NCBI RefSeq assembly: GCF_036178845.1
Contig: NZ_CP108070.1
Location: 11,470,001-11,534,000, forward strand
Source: Streptomyces sp. NBC_00271
Lineage (GTDB): Bacteria; Actinomycetota; Actinomycetes; Streptomycetales; Streptomycetaceae
Length of the DNA: 64,000 nucleotides
Reading direction: 5' to 3'
Positions 25,701 through 34,312 of this stretch are shown one piece after another; positions within the stretch are counted from its first letter, which is position 1; each line of letters opens with the position of its first letter. A program made the translations under genes and the position numbers. The notes under the pieces were generated by a model that saw only the letters and a program-made list of their open reading frames with translations, made no database searches and was not told where the DNA came from.

Positions 25701-26389
25701 ATGGCGCGCTCCATGTCCCGGGACTTGCCGTCGCGTACGACGATCTCGCGGTCGGAGTAGGCGGCCACCCGTGTCTCGTGGGTGACGAGGACGACGGCGG
25801 CGTTGGTGGAGCGGGCCGCGTCGGTGAGCAGTTCCATCACGCGCTCGCCGTTGTAGGAGTCGAGCGCGCCGGTCGGTTCGTCGGCGAACAGCACCCGGGG
25901 GCCGGTGACCAGCGCGCGGGCCACGGCGACGCGCTGGCCCTGGCCGCCGGAGACCTCGCCGGGCCGCTTGCCCTTCAGGTCGTCGACCTCCAGGCGTTCC
26001 ATCCAGCCGAGCGCCGCCCGCTCGGCTTCCTTGCGGGAGGTGCCGTTCAGCCTGAGCGGCAGGGCGACGTTCTCCACGCAGGTCAGTTCCGGCACGAGCT
26101 GCCCGAACTGGAACACGAAGCCGAACTCGGAGCGGCGCAACGCGCTGCGCTGGGCGTCGCTCATCGTCGTCACCTCGCGCCCGTTGTAGGTGATCGACCC
26201 GGAGTCGGGCGGCAGGATGGCCGCGAGGCAGTGCAGCAGCGTCGACTTGCCGGAGCCGGAGGGGCCCATGACGGCGACGACCTCGCCGGGGTGGATGGAG
26301 AACTCGGCGCCGTCGAGGGCATGGGTGTGCCCGTAGGTCTTGCGCAGGTCCTGCGCGGTGAGCAGGGAACCAGGGGGAGAAGTCGTCAT
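25697..26389 (-). CDS. ABC transporter ATP-binding protein (MacB/LolD type)
   Basis: This 230-aa ATPase carries Walker A (GPSGSGKSTLLHCLA), a Q-loop (FVFQFGQLVPELT), the signature VSGGQGQRVAVARAL, Walker B (VLFADEPTGALD) and an H-loop (VLVTHETRVA). LVPEL, ENVALPLRLNG and DEPTGALDS place it with MacB/LolD ATPases that drive FtsX-type permeases by mechanotransmission. It overlaps the permease start by ATGA, and its own start overlaps the PadR stop in the same way, so the three genes are translationally coupled. Confidence 0.95.
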   Translation of the reverse strand: MTTSPPGSLLTAQDLRKTYGHTHALDGAEFSIHPGEVVAVMGPSGSGKSTLLHCLAAILPPDSGSITYNGREVTTMSDAQRSALRRSEFGFVFQFGQLVPELTCVENVALPLRLNGTSRKEAERAALGWMERLEVDDLKGKRPGEVSGGQGQRVAVARALVTGPRVLFADEPTGALDSYNGERVMELLTDAARSTNAAVVLVTHETRVAAYSDREIVVRDGKSRDMERAI

Positions 26390-26910
26390 CGGGCTACAGC
26401 CTCACGGAGTTTGTCGAGTCGGGCGGCGGTCAGCTCCAGCCAGCGCAGGTCCGCCTCCAGGTGGAAGAGGGCGTGGTCGCAGATCAACTGGTCCGCCAGA
26501 TCGCCCTTGCGCTTGCGGTCGGTCAGGATGCGCATGCTGCGCAGGTGTTCGGAGCGTTGGGTGTCCAGGATGTCGGCGGCGTCCCGGTGGGTGAGCAGCG
26601 CGAGGACGACTTTGGTGTAGAGGGCCGACTGGAGGTACTCCTCCGGCTTCTGCGGGGTCGCGAGCCACCGCTCTACGTCGGTGATGCCGGCGTCGGTGAT
26701 CGCGTAGCGCTTGCGCTCCGGGCCGCCGCCCGCCTCTATCCCGTCGACCTCGACGAGTCCGTTCTTCAGCAGCCGGGACATCGTCGAGTAGACCTGGCCG
26801 TAGTGCAGCGGCCGGTCGTGACCGAACTTCTCGTCGAAGGCCCGCTTCAGGTCGTAACCGTGTCGCGGGCCGGACTCCAGGAGCCCCAAAAGGGTGTGAC
26901 CGATGGACAT
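26386..26910 (-). CDS. PadR family transcriptional regulator
   Basis: The 174-aa protein starts MSIGHTLLGLLESGPRHGYDLKRAF, the hallmark PadR N-terminus. The winged helix YGQVYSTMSRLLKNGLVEV follows, then RKRYAITDAGITDVERWL. The C-terminal half is the alpha-helical dimerisation arm (PadR_C). It is the first gene of the ABC operon and presumably represses it from the palindrome directly upstream. ATG 26910 is chosen; GTG 26919 is possible. There is no clear ribosome-binding site, so translation may be near-leaderless. Confidence 0.92.
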   Translation of the reverse strand: MSIGHTLLGLLESGPRHGYDLKRAFDEKFGHDRPLHYGQVYSTMSRLLKNGLVEVDGIEAGGGPERKRYAITDAGITDVERWLATPQKPEEYLQSALYTKVVLALLTHRDAADILDTQRSEHLRSMRILTDRKRKGDLADQLICDHALFHLEADLRWLELTAARLDKLREAVAR

Positions 26911-26921
26911 GACCCGCACTC

Positions 26922-26950
26922 TACACGCCGTGTATACGCGGCGTGTATAC
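26922..26950. promoter_or_regulatory. PadR operator: palindrome with repeated GTGTATAC
   Basis: TACACGCCG and CGGCGTGTA form a perfect 9-bp inverted repeat around TGTATACG, and GTGTATAC occurs twice, 13 bases apart (26930 and 26943). It begins 12 bases upstream of the PadR start, where autoregulating PadR proteins bind. Confidence 0.7.
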
Positions 26951-27265
26951 GTCGAGTGTGTAGCTCATGGTGAGGGTGTACGACAGTGCAGGTGAGGGAG
27001 CCGGGAATTCCGATCGTCACGGTTCGGAAACGGGCAGTCAGAGGTCGTTTTCCTCTCTAGAACCCTTGTATCTGCACGTTTGTCCCACGCAGGAGTGCGG
27101 TGCTGATGGGGCTGCTGGTGTGGTCGGATCTCCTGGGTCGGCCGGTGTGACACATGGGGTACGAGGCGGCTTGAGTCTGTTTCATCGCAGGACAGCCAGT
27201 TCCGTGCCGTGCTTCTCTGGCCGCTGTTGCACGCCTGGGCGCACTCGGCTCGGGGCGGTACGACC
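26951..27265. other. Intergenic, probable IS border
   Basis: About 315 bases with no credible gene lie between the PadR operator and the IS5 transposase fragment. The part near 27000-27060 is probably the left end of that IS, but no matching inverted repeat is present. Confidence 0.35.
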
Positions 27266-27270
27266 GGATC

Positions 27271-27582
27271 ATGCAGCAACGACGCGCGTATCCGAGTGAC
27301 CTGTCTGATGCACGCTGGGAGTTGGTGGAGCCGGTCCTGTCTGCCTGGCGCTTCGAGCGTCGCGGCCGTGCCCTGGACTTCGGGCGCCCGCCCGAGCACG
27401 AACTGCGCGAGATCATGGACGCGATCCTCTATGTGAGCCGCACCGGGGTGCAGTGGCGCTACCTGCCGCACGACTTCCCGCCCTGGGAGTCGGTCTACGG
27501 GTACTTCGCGAAGTGGCAGAAGGACGGCGTGTTCACCCAGCTCAACGGCCTGCTGCGGGAGTTGGTCCGGCAGAAGGAGGGC
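27271..27582 (+). pseudogene. IS5-type transposase, N-terminal half
   Basis: ATG 27271 begins MQQRRAYPSDLSDARWELVE, the DUF4096 domain at the N-terminus of IS5-family transposases. It continues ILYVSRTGVQWRYLPHDFPPW and VFTQLNGLLRELVRQKEG. The family sequence then stops and the frame drifts to 27663 in unrelated DNA. The catalytic domain is missing. It lies in the same orientation as the orphan C-terminal half at 22651-23022. Confidence 0.82.
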
Positions 27583-27638
27583 CTCCTCCTGCCGGTCCAG
27601 GAGCCACTGGACATCGATATGCAGCTCGATGGGCAAGG

Positions 27639-27941
27639 TCAGGCCGCCCGGCTGCTGGTGTGAGAGGGCTGAGGGAGACCGCCCAAGTCACGGTCGAACG
27701 CTTCGGCGATGCCGGGCTGCGCGATGGCCTTGCGGAACTCGGCGGTGGCCACGCCCAGATTGAGCTGGTTCTCCTGCTCGATGGCCAGCTCGGCAAGGGG
27801 AACGCGCACGCTCGTGCCGCGGGCGAGGGCGATCGCGGCAAACCGGTCCCGCGTCTTGGTGTCGATCTTCACTGTGGTGTTCCGGCGATCGCCGAGGTCG
27901 CGAGACTGTTCGCGCCCGGCGACAGCCAACGCCCACCACAC
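27639..27941 (-). CDS. Ribbon-helix-helix antitoxin-like protein, orphan
   Basis: The core TTVKIDTKTRDRFAAIALARG followed by PLAELAIEQENQLNL is a ribbon-helix-helix DNA-binding unit. The tail EFRKAIAQPGIAEAFDRDLGGLP is the arm found in Streptomyces antitoxins of MazF-like or PIN toxins. The N-terminus is unclear (GTG 27941, or an internal GTG at the VKID block). The last dozen residues look non-native because the IS5 fragment joins here. A toxin gene would be expected just downstream (below 27640) and is absent. Confidence 0.6.
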   Translation of the reverse strand: MWWALAVAGREQSRDLGDRRNTTVKIDTKTRDRFAAIALARGTSVRVPLAELAIEQENQLNLGVATAEFRKAIAQPGIAEAFDRDLGGLPQPSHTSSRAA

Positions 27942-28072
27942 GACCGGGCGGTCAGCGTGCGGCGGACGGCCTGCCGGGCCGGGAGCGGTAGTACCCCACG
28001 TGACTGGGCTCGGTATCCGCGGTCGCGTCGAGCCACGCCATGGCTTACGGCATGATCACGGTAGGTTCGGGG

Positions 28073-28810
28073 TCACCAGGGGATGACGCCGTCGTCCTCG
28101 AAGAACGAACCGGTCGGGCCGCCGTCGGGCAGTGTGGCGAGCCGGATCGCTGTGGCTGCGCCCTGCTCGGGAGTGCGGGGTCCGTGGAAGCCGGTGAAGT
28201 CGGTCGCGACCAGGCCGGGGCAGGCGACGTTGATCAGTATGTTCGTACCGGCGAACTGCCGGGCGTACTGCACGGAGACGGCGTTGAGGAACGACTTCGA
28301 CGACGCGTAGGCCGCCATGACGGGGCCGATCTCGATGTCCGGGTCCGCCTGCCGGGTCAGCGAGGCGACGGCACTGGAGACGTTGACGATGCGTGGCGAC
28401 GTCGAGCGCCGCAGCAGAGGCAGCATCGCGTTGGTCACCCGGATGACACCGATGACGTTGGTCTCCACGACCGTGCGGACCACGTCGAGGTCGAGCGTGG
28501 TCGGGTCCTGCACCCACCCTGGCCCTGTCTCTCCCGAGATCCCGGCGTTGTTGACCAGGACGTCCAGGCGCCCTGCCTGCCGTTCGACCAGTTCCGCGGC
28601 ATCGGTGACGCTCTGGTCGCCGGTCACGTCCAGCGGCACCGCGAACGCGTCCACCCCGGCGGCGCGCAGCTTCTCGACGGCACTCTCGCGCCGGGCCTCG
28701 TCGCGGGCTCCCACGCCCACGCGATAGCCGAGGGCGCCCAGCCCGGTGGCAATTTCGTACCCGATTCCCTTGTTCGCGCCGGTCACCAGCGCGATCTTCG
28801 TTTCGCTCAT
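28073..28810 (-). CDS. Short-chain dehydrogenase/reductase (classical)
   Basis: This complete 245-aa classical SDR has TGANKGIGYEIA (cofactor site), LDVLVNNAGISGE, NVSSAVASL with the catalytic Ser, YASSKSFLNAVS with Tyr and Lys, and NVACPGLVATDFTG. It closely follows the pattern of bacterial carbonyl-reductase-like SDRs. It is transcribed divergently from a LysR regulator with a palindrome between them, so it is a likely target. The substrate is unknown. Confidence 0.93.
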   Translation of the reverse strand: MSETKIALVTGANKGIGYEIATGLGALGYRVGVGARDEARRESAVEKLRAAGVDAFAVPLDVTGDQSVTDAAELVERQAGRLDVLVNNAGISGETGPGWVQDPTTLDLDVVRTVVETNVIGVIRVTNAMLPLLRRSTSPRIVNVSSAVASLTRQADPDIEIGPVMAAYASSKSFLNAVSVQYARQFAGTNILINVACPGLVATDFTGFHGPRTPEQGAATAIRLATLPDGGPTGSFFEDDGVIPW

Positions 28811-28865
28811 GCCGTTGATGTTCGCTCGCGGACGGGCGGTCCATCCAACACCGATACGGTGCCCT

Positions 28866-28886
28866 GTGATACCCAGTAAGTATCAC
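28866..28886. promoter_or_regulatory. LysR-type operator between SDR and LysR genes
   Basis: GTGATAC-CCAGTAA-GTATCAC is a perfect 7-bp inverted repeat with a 7-base spacer. It contains a T-N11-A core (ATAC…GTAT) as bound by LysR proteins and lies 12 bases before the LysR start. Confidence 0.7.
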
Positions 28887-28897
28887 TGAGATATGTT

Positions 28898-29767
28898 GTG
28901 TCCGTGGACACCTTGGAGACCCGCGAGTTGAGGTACTTCGTGGCCGTCGCCGAGGAACTGCACTTCGGCCGCGCCGCCGAGCGCCTCGGCATGGCCCAGC
29001 CGCCGCTGTCCCGGGCGATCCAGCAGCTCGAGCGGCGCATCGGCGTCCCCCTGCTGGAACGTAACCGCCGCGGCGTCCGTCTGACCGGTGCCGGAGAGGT
29101 GCTGCTGCACGAGGGCCGCGCAGCCCTCGACGCGACCACCGCCGCCGCTCGCCGCACCCGTCGCGCCGGTGGCGCCGACAGTTCGGGTGGCCCCCGCAAT
29201 CGCCTGGTGCTGGCGGTGAAGGCCGCCGGGTCTCACGAGCTGCTGCAGAAGCTTCTCGACGCCTACGCGACCGAGCCCGACGCCGCCGAGATCGAGGTGC
29301 TGCCGTGCGGCATGTGTGAGCAGGAAGGGATGCTGCGCGACGGCCGCGCCGATGTGGCGCTCATGCACGCGCCGTTCAACTCCCTCGCCGGGTTCGACAG
29401 CGAGGAACTGATGACCGAGGGGCAGATCGCCATCCTGCCCGCCGGTCACCCCCTCGCCGGGCGCAAGACTCTGTCCCTGGCCGACGTCTGCGACATCCCC
29501 GATCTTCCGCTCGCCCGCTGGCCCCGCCACGGCACGTACCCACCCGGCCCGGGCCCCGAGATCCACAACCAGACACAGCTGGCCCAGCTGATCGCCCTCG
29601 GACGCACCGTGGCCGTCTTCCCCGACTCCGCCCGCGCCTGGCTATGGACCGAGCACACCGCCGTCCCCTTGACCGACGCACCCCCCGTCGTCACCCACAT
29701 CGCCTGGCCAGCGCACAGTCGCTCTGTCGCCCTCGCAAGGCTGATCCGCACGGCCGCACAACTATGA
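28898..29767 (+). CDS. LysR family transcriptional regulator
   Basis: The 289-aa protein has the LysR HTH (ELRYFVAVAEELHFGRAAERL, AQPPLSRAIQQLERRIGVPLLERNRRG) and a shortened effector-binding domain with VALMHAPFNSL and IAILPAGHPLAGR. GTG 28898 is the likely start. The gene order and the operator at 28866-28886 suggest control of the divergent SDR and autoregulation. Confidence 0.92.
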   Translation: MSVDTLETRELRYFVAVAEELHFGRAAERLGMAQPPLSRAIQQLERRIGVPLLERNRRGVRLTGAGEVLLHEGRAALDATTAAARRTRRAGGADSSGGPRNRLVLAVKAAGSHELLQKLLDAYATEPDAAEIEVLPCGMCEQEGMLRDGRADVALMHAPFNSLAGFDSEELMTEGQIAILPAGHPLAGRKTLSLADVCDIPDLPLARWPRHGTYPPGPGPEIHNQTQLAQLIALGRTVAVFPDSARAWLWTEHTAVPLTDAPPVVTHIAWPAHSRSVALARLIRTAAQL

Positions 29768-30145
29768 CCCGTTCTCGCCTTCCGTGGCCGCCATTCGGCT
29801 GACCGTCGGCCCCACACCCCACCACCGGCCGCCACGGGCACTGCCGTGACTCCGTGCACTGCCGACCTTCGCGCCGGCAGAGGGCGTGCCGGGCCGCCCG
29901 CGGGACGGGCGGGTCAGCGAAGCCGTCACGGCTCCGGCGGGCGAGATGGCTACCAGAACCCCTTCTGGGGGGCTGACCAGCAGGTACGCCTTGGTCAAGA
30001 TGGCCACGACCACGACGAGCTGCTGATGTCGTGAATCCCGTACGCGGCCCCCAGTCCTTTCATCACAGCTCCTCAGCCCGGTGAGCAGAGTTCGTGCCAG
30101 TGGTCGGCGAGGGCTGGGATGGGCTGGGGAATGGGGCCCAGGACG
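29768..30145. other. Intergenic, no gene seen
   Basis: This is the stretch after the LysR stop. Short frames exist on both strands, but none has recognisable similarity or a ribosome-binding site. Confidence 0.35.
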
Positions 30146-30149
30146 CCGC

Positions 30150-30545
30150 TATGGGGCGCTTTGAGTTCGTCCGATCGCGTCTTTCACGGCGCTTTCGCAG
30201 ACGGTAGGGCCCGGGACGGGGAGGGTGTAGTGGACCTCGGGGCCGGCGGCGGTGTCGGCGTGGTGTGGCACGGGTGTGTAGCTGCTCCAGTTCAGACGGT
30301 TGGGGCGGTGGATCTGGTCGTGCCAGTGCCGGGCGTCGCGCATGTCTCCGTTGTGGAGGTGGAGGAGGTACAAGCATAGGAAGGCTGTGGTGCTGCCGGC
30401 CCCGGCGGCGTAGTGCTACCAGAACTGGGCGCCTGCTTCCTGGTCGGCGAGCGAGAGCAGACAGGCGAAGGTGAGGGCGCTGTCGGGGTCGCTGGTGGTG
30501 TCGAATGCGGTGATGTGGTGGGCGGCATCGCGGTGTGTCGTGTGA
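30150..30545 (-). pseudogene. Conserved actinobacterial hypothetical protein with internal stop
   Basis: One reverse frame reads AAHHITAFDTTSDPDSALTF, ACLLSLADQEAGAQFW, TAG at 30418-30416, then HYAAGAGSTTAFLCLYLLHL and NGDMRDARHWHDQIH, ending near VKDAIGRTQS. Helical, TPR-like spacing and good codon bias continue on both sides of the stop. The family resembles Streptomyces hypothetical proteins with a W-W-Q-Y-A-A-G-A-G core. The amber codon directly follows QFW, where that core has Trp or Gln. No start codon is apparent. Confidence 0.55.
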
Positions 30546-30675
30546 GGTCTCAGGACTCGGTTGACACTTCTGACTCATCAGATCCGTGACGGGCTCAAGA
30601 CTTACTGGACATGGTCGGGCAGCCGAGGTCCGAAGCCGGCCGAAGGAGCTGAGGGCTGCGCTGTGGTGGACGAGA

Positions 30676-31215
30676 TCAGGGCCCGTCTGGGTCGTCCGCG
30701 TTCCGATCGACGTTCCATCGCCGGGGTAGGTCTGCGTCGCAGAAGACGCAGACGAAGTGGCCTTCTCGCACGATGTTGTGCTCCTGGCAGGTGGGACACC
30801 GGCGGAAGACCACTGCGTGTGTGAAGCAGTCCGGGTGGTCGAGGTCGGCTTGGTCCAGTGCCTGTGCGACAGCCGGCCATGAGGCAACGTCCGGGCAGTA
30901 GCCGGTCGACTGGTTGCTGACCTCGTTCACCACCCAGCGTCCGGCGTCGCGGTAGAAGCTGATTTCGCCAGCGCCCAGCACCCGATCGCCGCTCGCGCAG
31001 GCGACGTGTTCGCTGCGGCGTGGGGCTAGCCGCAGAGCGCCGTCCGTGCCGACGACGAAGGTGAAGGGCTCTTCCAGTTCCTCGGCGGACCGGGCTGCCA
31101 CCCAGTCCGCGAAGTCGGCGGCTGTGCGGATCGTGGCACCACCGTCCGCTGCCTTGACGGCAGCGATCACATGGTGCGGCCCGACATAGCGGTAGCCCCG
31201 TCCCGACGCGCTCAT
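30676..31215 (-). CDS. Hypothetical protein with C-terminal CxxC zinc-ribbon-like motif
   Basis: The 179-aa protein starts MSASGRGYRYVGPHHVIAAV and has a domain with TAADFADWVA and EISFYRDAGRWVVNEVSNQSTGYCPD. Near the end come RRCPTCQEHN and FVCVFCDADL, two CxxC pairs that should bind zinc. ATG 31215 is chosen over TTG 31224. The family is known only as a hypothetical in actinomycetes. Codon bias supports coding throughout. Neighbours are a decayed gene and an IS481 remnant. Confidence 0.7.
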   Translation of the reverse strand: MSASGRGYRYVGPHHVIAAVKAADGGATIRTAADFADWVAARSAEELEEPFTFVVGTDGALRLAPRRSEHVACASGDRVLGAGEISFYRDAGRWVVNEVSNQSTGYCPDVASWPAVAQALDQADLDHPDCFTHAVVFRRCPTCQEHNIVREGHFVCVFCDADLPRRWNVDRNADDPDGP

Positions 31216-31249
31216 GTCGGTCAACGTAGAACACGCGGTCTTGGTGTGC

Positions 31250-32625
31250 TCAGAGTTTCGGAGCGTGGATCGTTGCTCTGAACCGGGTGACCGGGTGCTG
31301 GTTCTTGCGCGGGTGAAGTGAGAGGTCAGCGCCGTTCAAGGTGATGCGGACGTAGGTGTCCTCGACATGGACGGTGACGATCTCGTAGGTGCGGCCGACG
31401 CGAAGCCGTTGGCGGGCGACCATGATGACGCCGTCGGCGGGGACCCTGCGCTCGACATGAACTGCTCCGGCTGCGGGTGCGGGCAGTTCACTGGTGACGG
31501 CTCTGGCGCCGCGAAGCCCGGTTCGTTGTTCGGCGTCGATCGGTGCGGGCAGGGTCTTGGCGAGGACACCGTCGTGGACGGCGTGCATCAGGTGCCCGTC
31601 CAGACCCAACGTGACGCGCTGGCCGGCGAGTTCGTATCCGACGGTCACCTTGGCACTGCCGAGGCTGGTAACACCGCTCAGGTCGACCTTCCGGTCAACC
31701 TCGATCACCGTGCCGGGTTCCAGACGTCCCAGCCGGCCCGCGGCGGAGGCCGCCGGTGGAGGTCCTGCCCGGACGGCCCCGCGCATCGAGAGTTCGTGCA
31801 GGTTGCCGGCGTCGAGACACGACGCGACGCTCCTGATCGATGTGGACCGTGTGCTCGTCGGCCCACACCCGTGCGCGGCGCCCCGCGTACTCCTTGCCGA
31901 GCCTGACCCGCTGAACGCGGGGCAGCACGGCGACCAGGCCGCCGGCTGCGGCGACGGTCTCGAACTCCATCGCCGGTGCCGAGACCGGAATCAGCATGGT
32001 GACCGGCGCCGCGGGCCCGGCCGCGTGGGACGGTTCCTCAGGGGAGGCCGGAGCGGCTGGAGGAGTGACAAGCGTCGGTTCCGGTGGCGGGTTCGGCCGG
32101 AACCGGCTGGCGGGGGTGGCCATGTCGAGGGCCCGGTGGGGCCTGTCCGTGTTGTAAGTGTGTACCCAGGCATCGACCGCGGCCTGGGCCGCGGGCAGGT
32201 CAGCGAACGGACCGCAGACGTCGAGCAGTTCACGGCGCAGGGTCTGGTGCCACCTCTCGATCTTGCCCGTCGTGGTCGGGGAGTACGGTTTGATCAGTTT
32301 GGCGGTGACGCCGTTCTCCCGGCAGACACGTTCGAACAGCACCTCGGCGCGCCTGGGCTTGGTGAAGCGCCCGGTGAACTGCTCGCCGTTGTCGGTGAGG
32401 ACCTCGGCCGGCACCCCGTAGGTCCGCATCGCGCGCACGAATCCGTCTGCGACGGCCCGGCCGGACGGCACTGCCAGGACGGTGGCGATGACGACGAACC
32501 GGGAGTGATCGTCGATCCCGGTGAGCATCTTGCACTCGCGGCCGTCGGCCAGGAAGATCCCGCAAACCAGGTCCATCTGTCACAGGTGCATCGGCGTCTC
32601 GCGCTGCCACCGTTTCAGCTCGATG
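31250..32625 (-). pseudogene. IS481-family transposase, multiply broken
   Basis: From about 32625 the frame reads GIELKRWQRETPMHL, then TGA at 32582-32580 where Trp is expected, then QMDLVCGIFLADGRECKMLTGIDDHSRFVV (first Asp). LTDNGEQFTG (second Asp) and TGKIERWHQTLRREL (Glu) follow, completing the integrase core. Near 31790 the frame changes and the family C-terminus (RVTLGLDGHLMH, VERRVPADGVIMVARQRLRVGRTY) runs to 31250. The N-terminal HTH is absent. It carries one nonsense codon, one frameshift and one truncation. Confidence 0.85.
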
Positions 32626-32765
32626 CCATTTCCTCGGCGGAACGATGAGTCTGCGGCTGAGCCACCGAGCACGAGGACTACATGTGAGCTCAGATCGTGC
32701 ACCGATGAGTTTCCCGCGCCGCGCCGGTCTGTACGCGTGAGACCGACTCACGGAAGGCTGGCGCC

Positions 32766-33329
32766 ATGCGGAAACTGATCTACGGCATGAACCTGACCCT
32801 GGACGGCTACATCGCCGCGCCCGGCGACGACATCGGCTGGAGCGTGCCGAGCGACGAGCTGTTCCAGTTTTGGTCCGACCAGTTGCAGGCGACCGACCTG
32901 TCGCTGTACGGGCGCAAGCTGTGGCAGACGATGAGCTCCTACTGGCCGACCGGCGACCAGCAGCCCAACGCCACCCCGGCGGAGATCGAGTTCGCGCGCC
33001 GCTGGCGGGACATGTCGAAGGTGGTGTTCTCCTCGACGATCGACAAGGTCGACTGGAACACCCGCCTGGTCACCGGCGACGCGGTCGCTGAGATCACCCG
33101 GCTCAAGGCCGAGGACGGGGGCCCGATGGACATCGGCGGCGCGACGCTCGGCGGGGCGGCCATGCGGGCCGGGCTGATTGACGAGTACGTGCTGGCCACC
33201 GCGCCGGTCCTGGTGGGCGGCGGCACGCCGTTCTTCACCGCGCTGGACAACTGGGTGAACCTGAACCTGGTGGAGACGCGGACTTTTCCCTCCGGCGTGA
33301 TCCTGACCAGGTACGAGACGAGGCGCTGA
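32766..33329 (+). CDS. Dihydrofolate reductase family (RibD C-terminal-like) protein
   Basis: This 187-aa protein starts MRKLIYGMNLTLDGYIAAPG, followed by LSLYGRKLWQTMSSYW, KVVFSSTIDKVDWNTRLV, PMDIGGATLGGAAMRAGLIDEY and PVLVGGGTPFF. That is the DHFR-like reductase fold with a G-G-x-x-L nucleotide-binding turn. GGAAGG lies upstream of ATG. Members are NADPH-dependent reductases of mostly unknown substrate. It is monocistronic and intact. Confidence 0.92.
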   Translation: MRKLIYGMNLTLDGYIAAPGDDIGWSVPSDELFQFWSDQLQATDLSLYGRKLWQTMSSYWPTGDQQPNATPAEIEFARRWRDMSKVVFSSTIDKVDWNTRLVTGDAVAEITRLKAEDGGPMDIGGATLGGAAMRAGLIDEYVLATAPVLVGGGTPFFTALDNWVNLNLVETRTFPSGVILTRYETRR

Positions 33330-33545
33330 GCGCCCGTCCGGGAGTCACGGGCCATATGCTCCGCGGGTGACACCCCCTGGGTGCCCCGGACTACCGCCCG
33401 AGCCACCCAAGCGAGCGAAGCCCCTGAACTGCAAGTCTCATGGCAGTGGCATTTCTGCCATCCATCTGCCAACTGCCGTGAGATTCTGCCAAGGCTTTTG
33501 AGACCCTACAGCTGGTGGGGCTCGGGGTTGTCGTGGAGGTCTGTG

Positions 33546-34209
33546 ATGCCCCGACCGCTGTGGAGCGGCGCGATCAGCTTCGGGCTGGTGACCATTCCGG
33601 TGAAGCTGATGAGCGCCACCGAGGACCGTTTCGGTCCGTTTCCATCAGGTCCATACGGACGACCTGGGCCGGGTGCGGGTGCGCAAGTACTGCGAGGCGG
33701 AGGACCGCGAGGCGGAGGACCGCGAGGCGGAGGACCGCGAGGCGGAGGACCGCGAGGTGTCCGCGGGCGAGATCGGCAAGGGGTACGAGGTCTCCAAGGA
33801 CACGCTGGTCTCGGTCACGGACGAAGAGCTGGAACAGATGCCGCTGCCGACCGCGAAGGCGATCGAGATCGTCGCGTTCGTGCCGGCCGCGTCGATCGAC
33901 CCGGTGCGGCTGAGCGGCGACAACTACTTCCTGCAGTACGACGGCCAAGTCGCGGCGAAGCCCTACGTGTTGATCGCCCGGGCGCTGACCCGTAACACGA
34001 AGGTGGCCGTCGCGAAGCTGGCGTGGTACGGACGCGAGCGCCTGGTGCTGCTGCGGGTGCGGGACGGGGCACTGGTCGCACACGTACTCAAGTGGGACGA
34101 CGAGGTCCGCGACCCCTCCGAGCTCGCCCCGAAGGAGGCCAAGGTCACGGACTCCGAGATCGACGAGGCCCTGCTGCTGGTCGAATCGGGACCGGGTTCG
34201 GCGAAGTGA
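33546..34209 (+). pseudogene. ku: Ku protein (bacterial NHEJ), frameshifted
   Basis: ATG 33546 with GGAGG upstream begins MPRPLWSGAISFGLVTIPVKL, the unmistakable bacterial Ku N-terminus. Near 33629-33631 (TTT) an extra base throws the frame. Removing one T gives EDRSVRFHQVHTDDLGRVRVRKYC, which joins the second frame running to 34209 (GKGYEVSKDTLVSVTDEEL, MPLPTAKAIEIVAFVP, AKPYVLIARAL, VAVAKLAWYGRERL). Ku dimers bind double-strand ends and recruit LigD, but no ligD is near. The C-terminus is short, and a 4x EAEDR repeat sits in the core. A sequencing slip in the T-run would be the benign explanation. Confidence 0.88.
33694..33753 (+). repeat. 15-bp in-frame tandem repeat x4 inside ku
   Basis: Four perfect copies of GAGGCGGAGGACCGC encode EAEDR-EAEDR-EAEDR-EAEDR. 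Related Ku proteins have a single such unit, so three copies are extra. Perfect identity means a recent slippage expansion. Confidence 0.93.
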
Positions 34210-34312
34210 AGGCGAAGTTCATTCCCCGCGGCGAGTTCATCCCCGAAGGTGACGACTGATCGCCGGACCCACAGGCCGTGGCAACTCCCTCGGCGCCGCC
34301 CTGGGCGACCTC

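Noticed and set aside
33694..33753. Short regular repeats considered as a CRISPR array
   Set aside because: The units are contiguous 15-mers with no spacers and encode EAEDR in the Ku frame.
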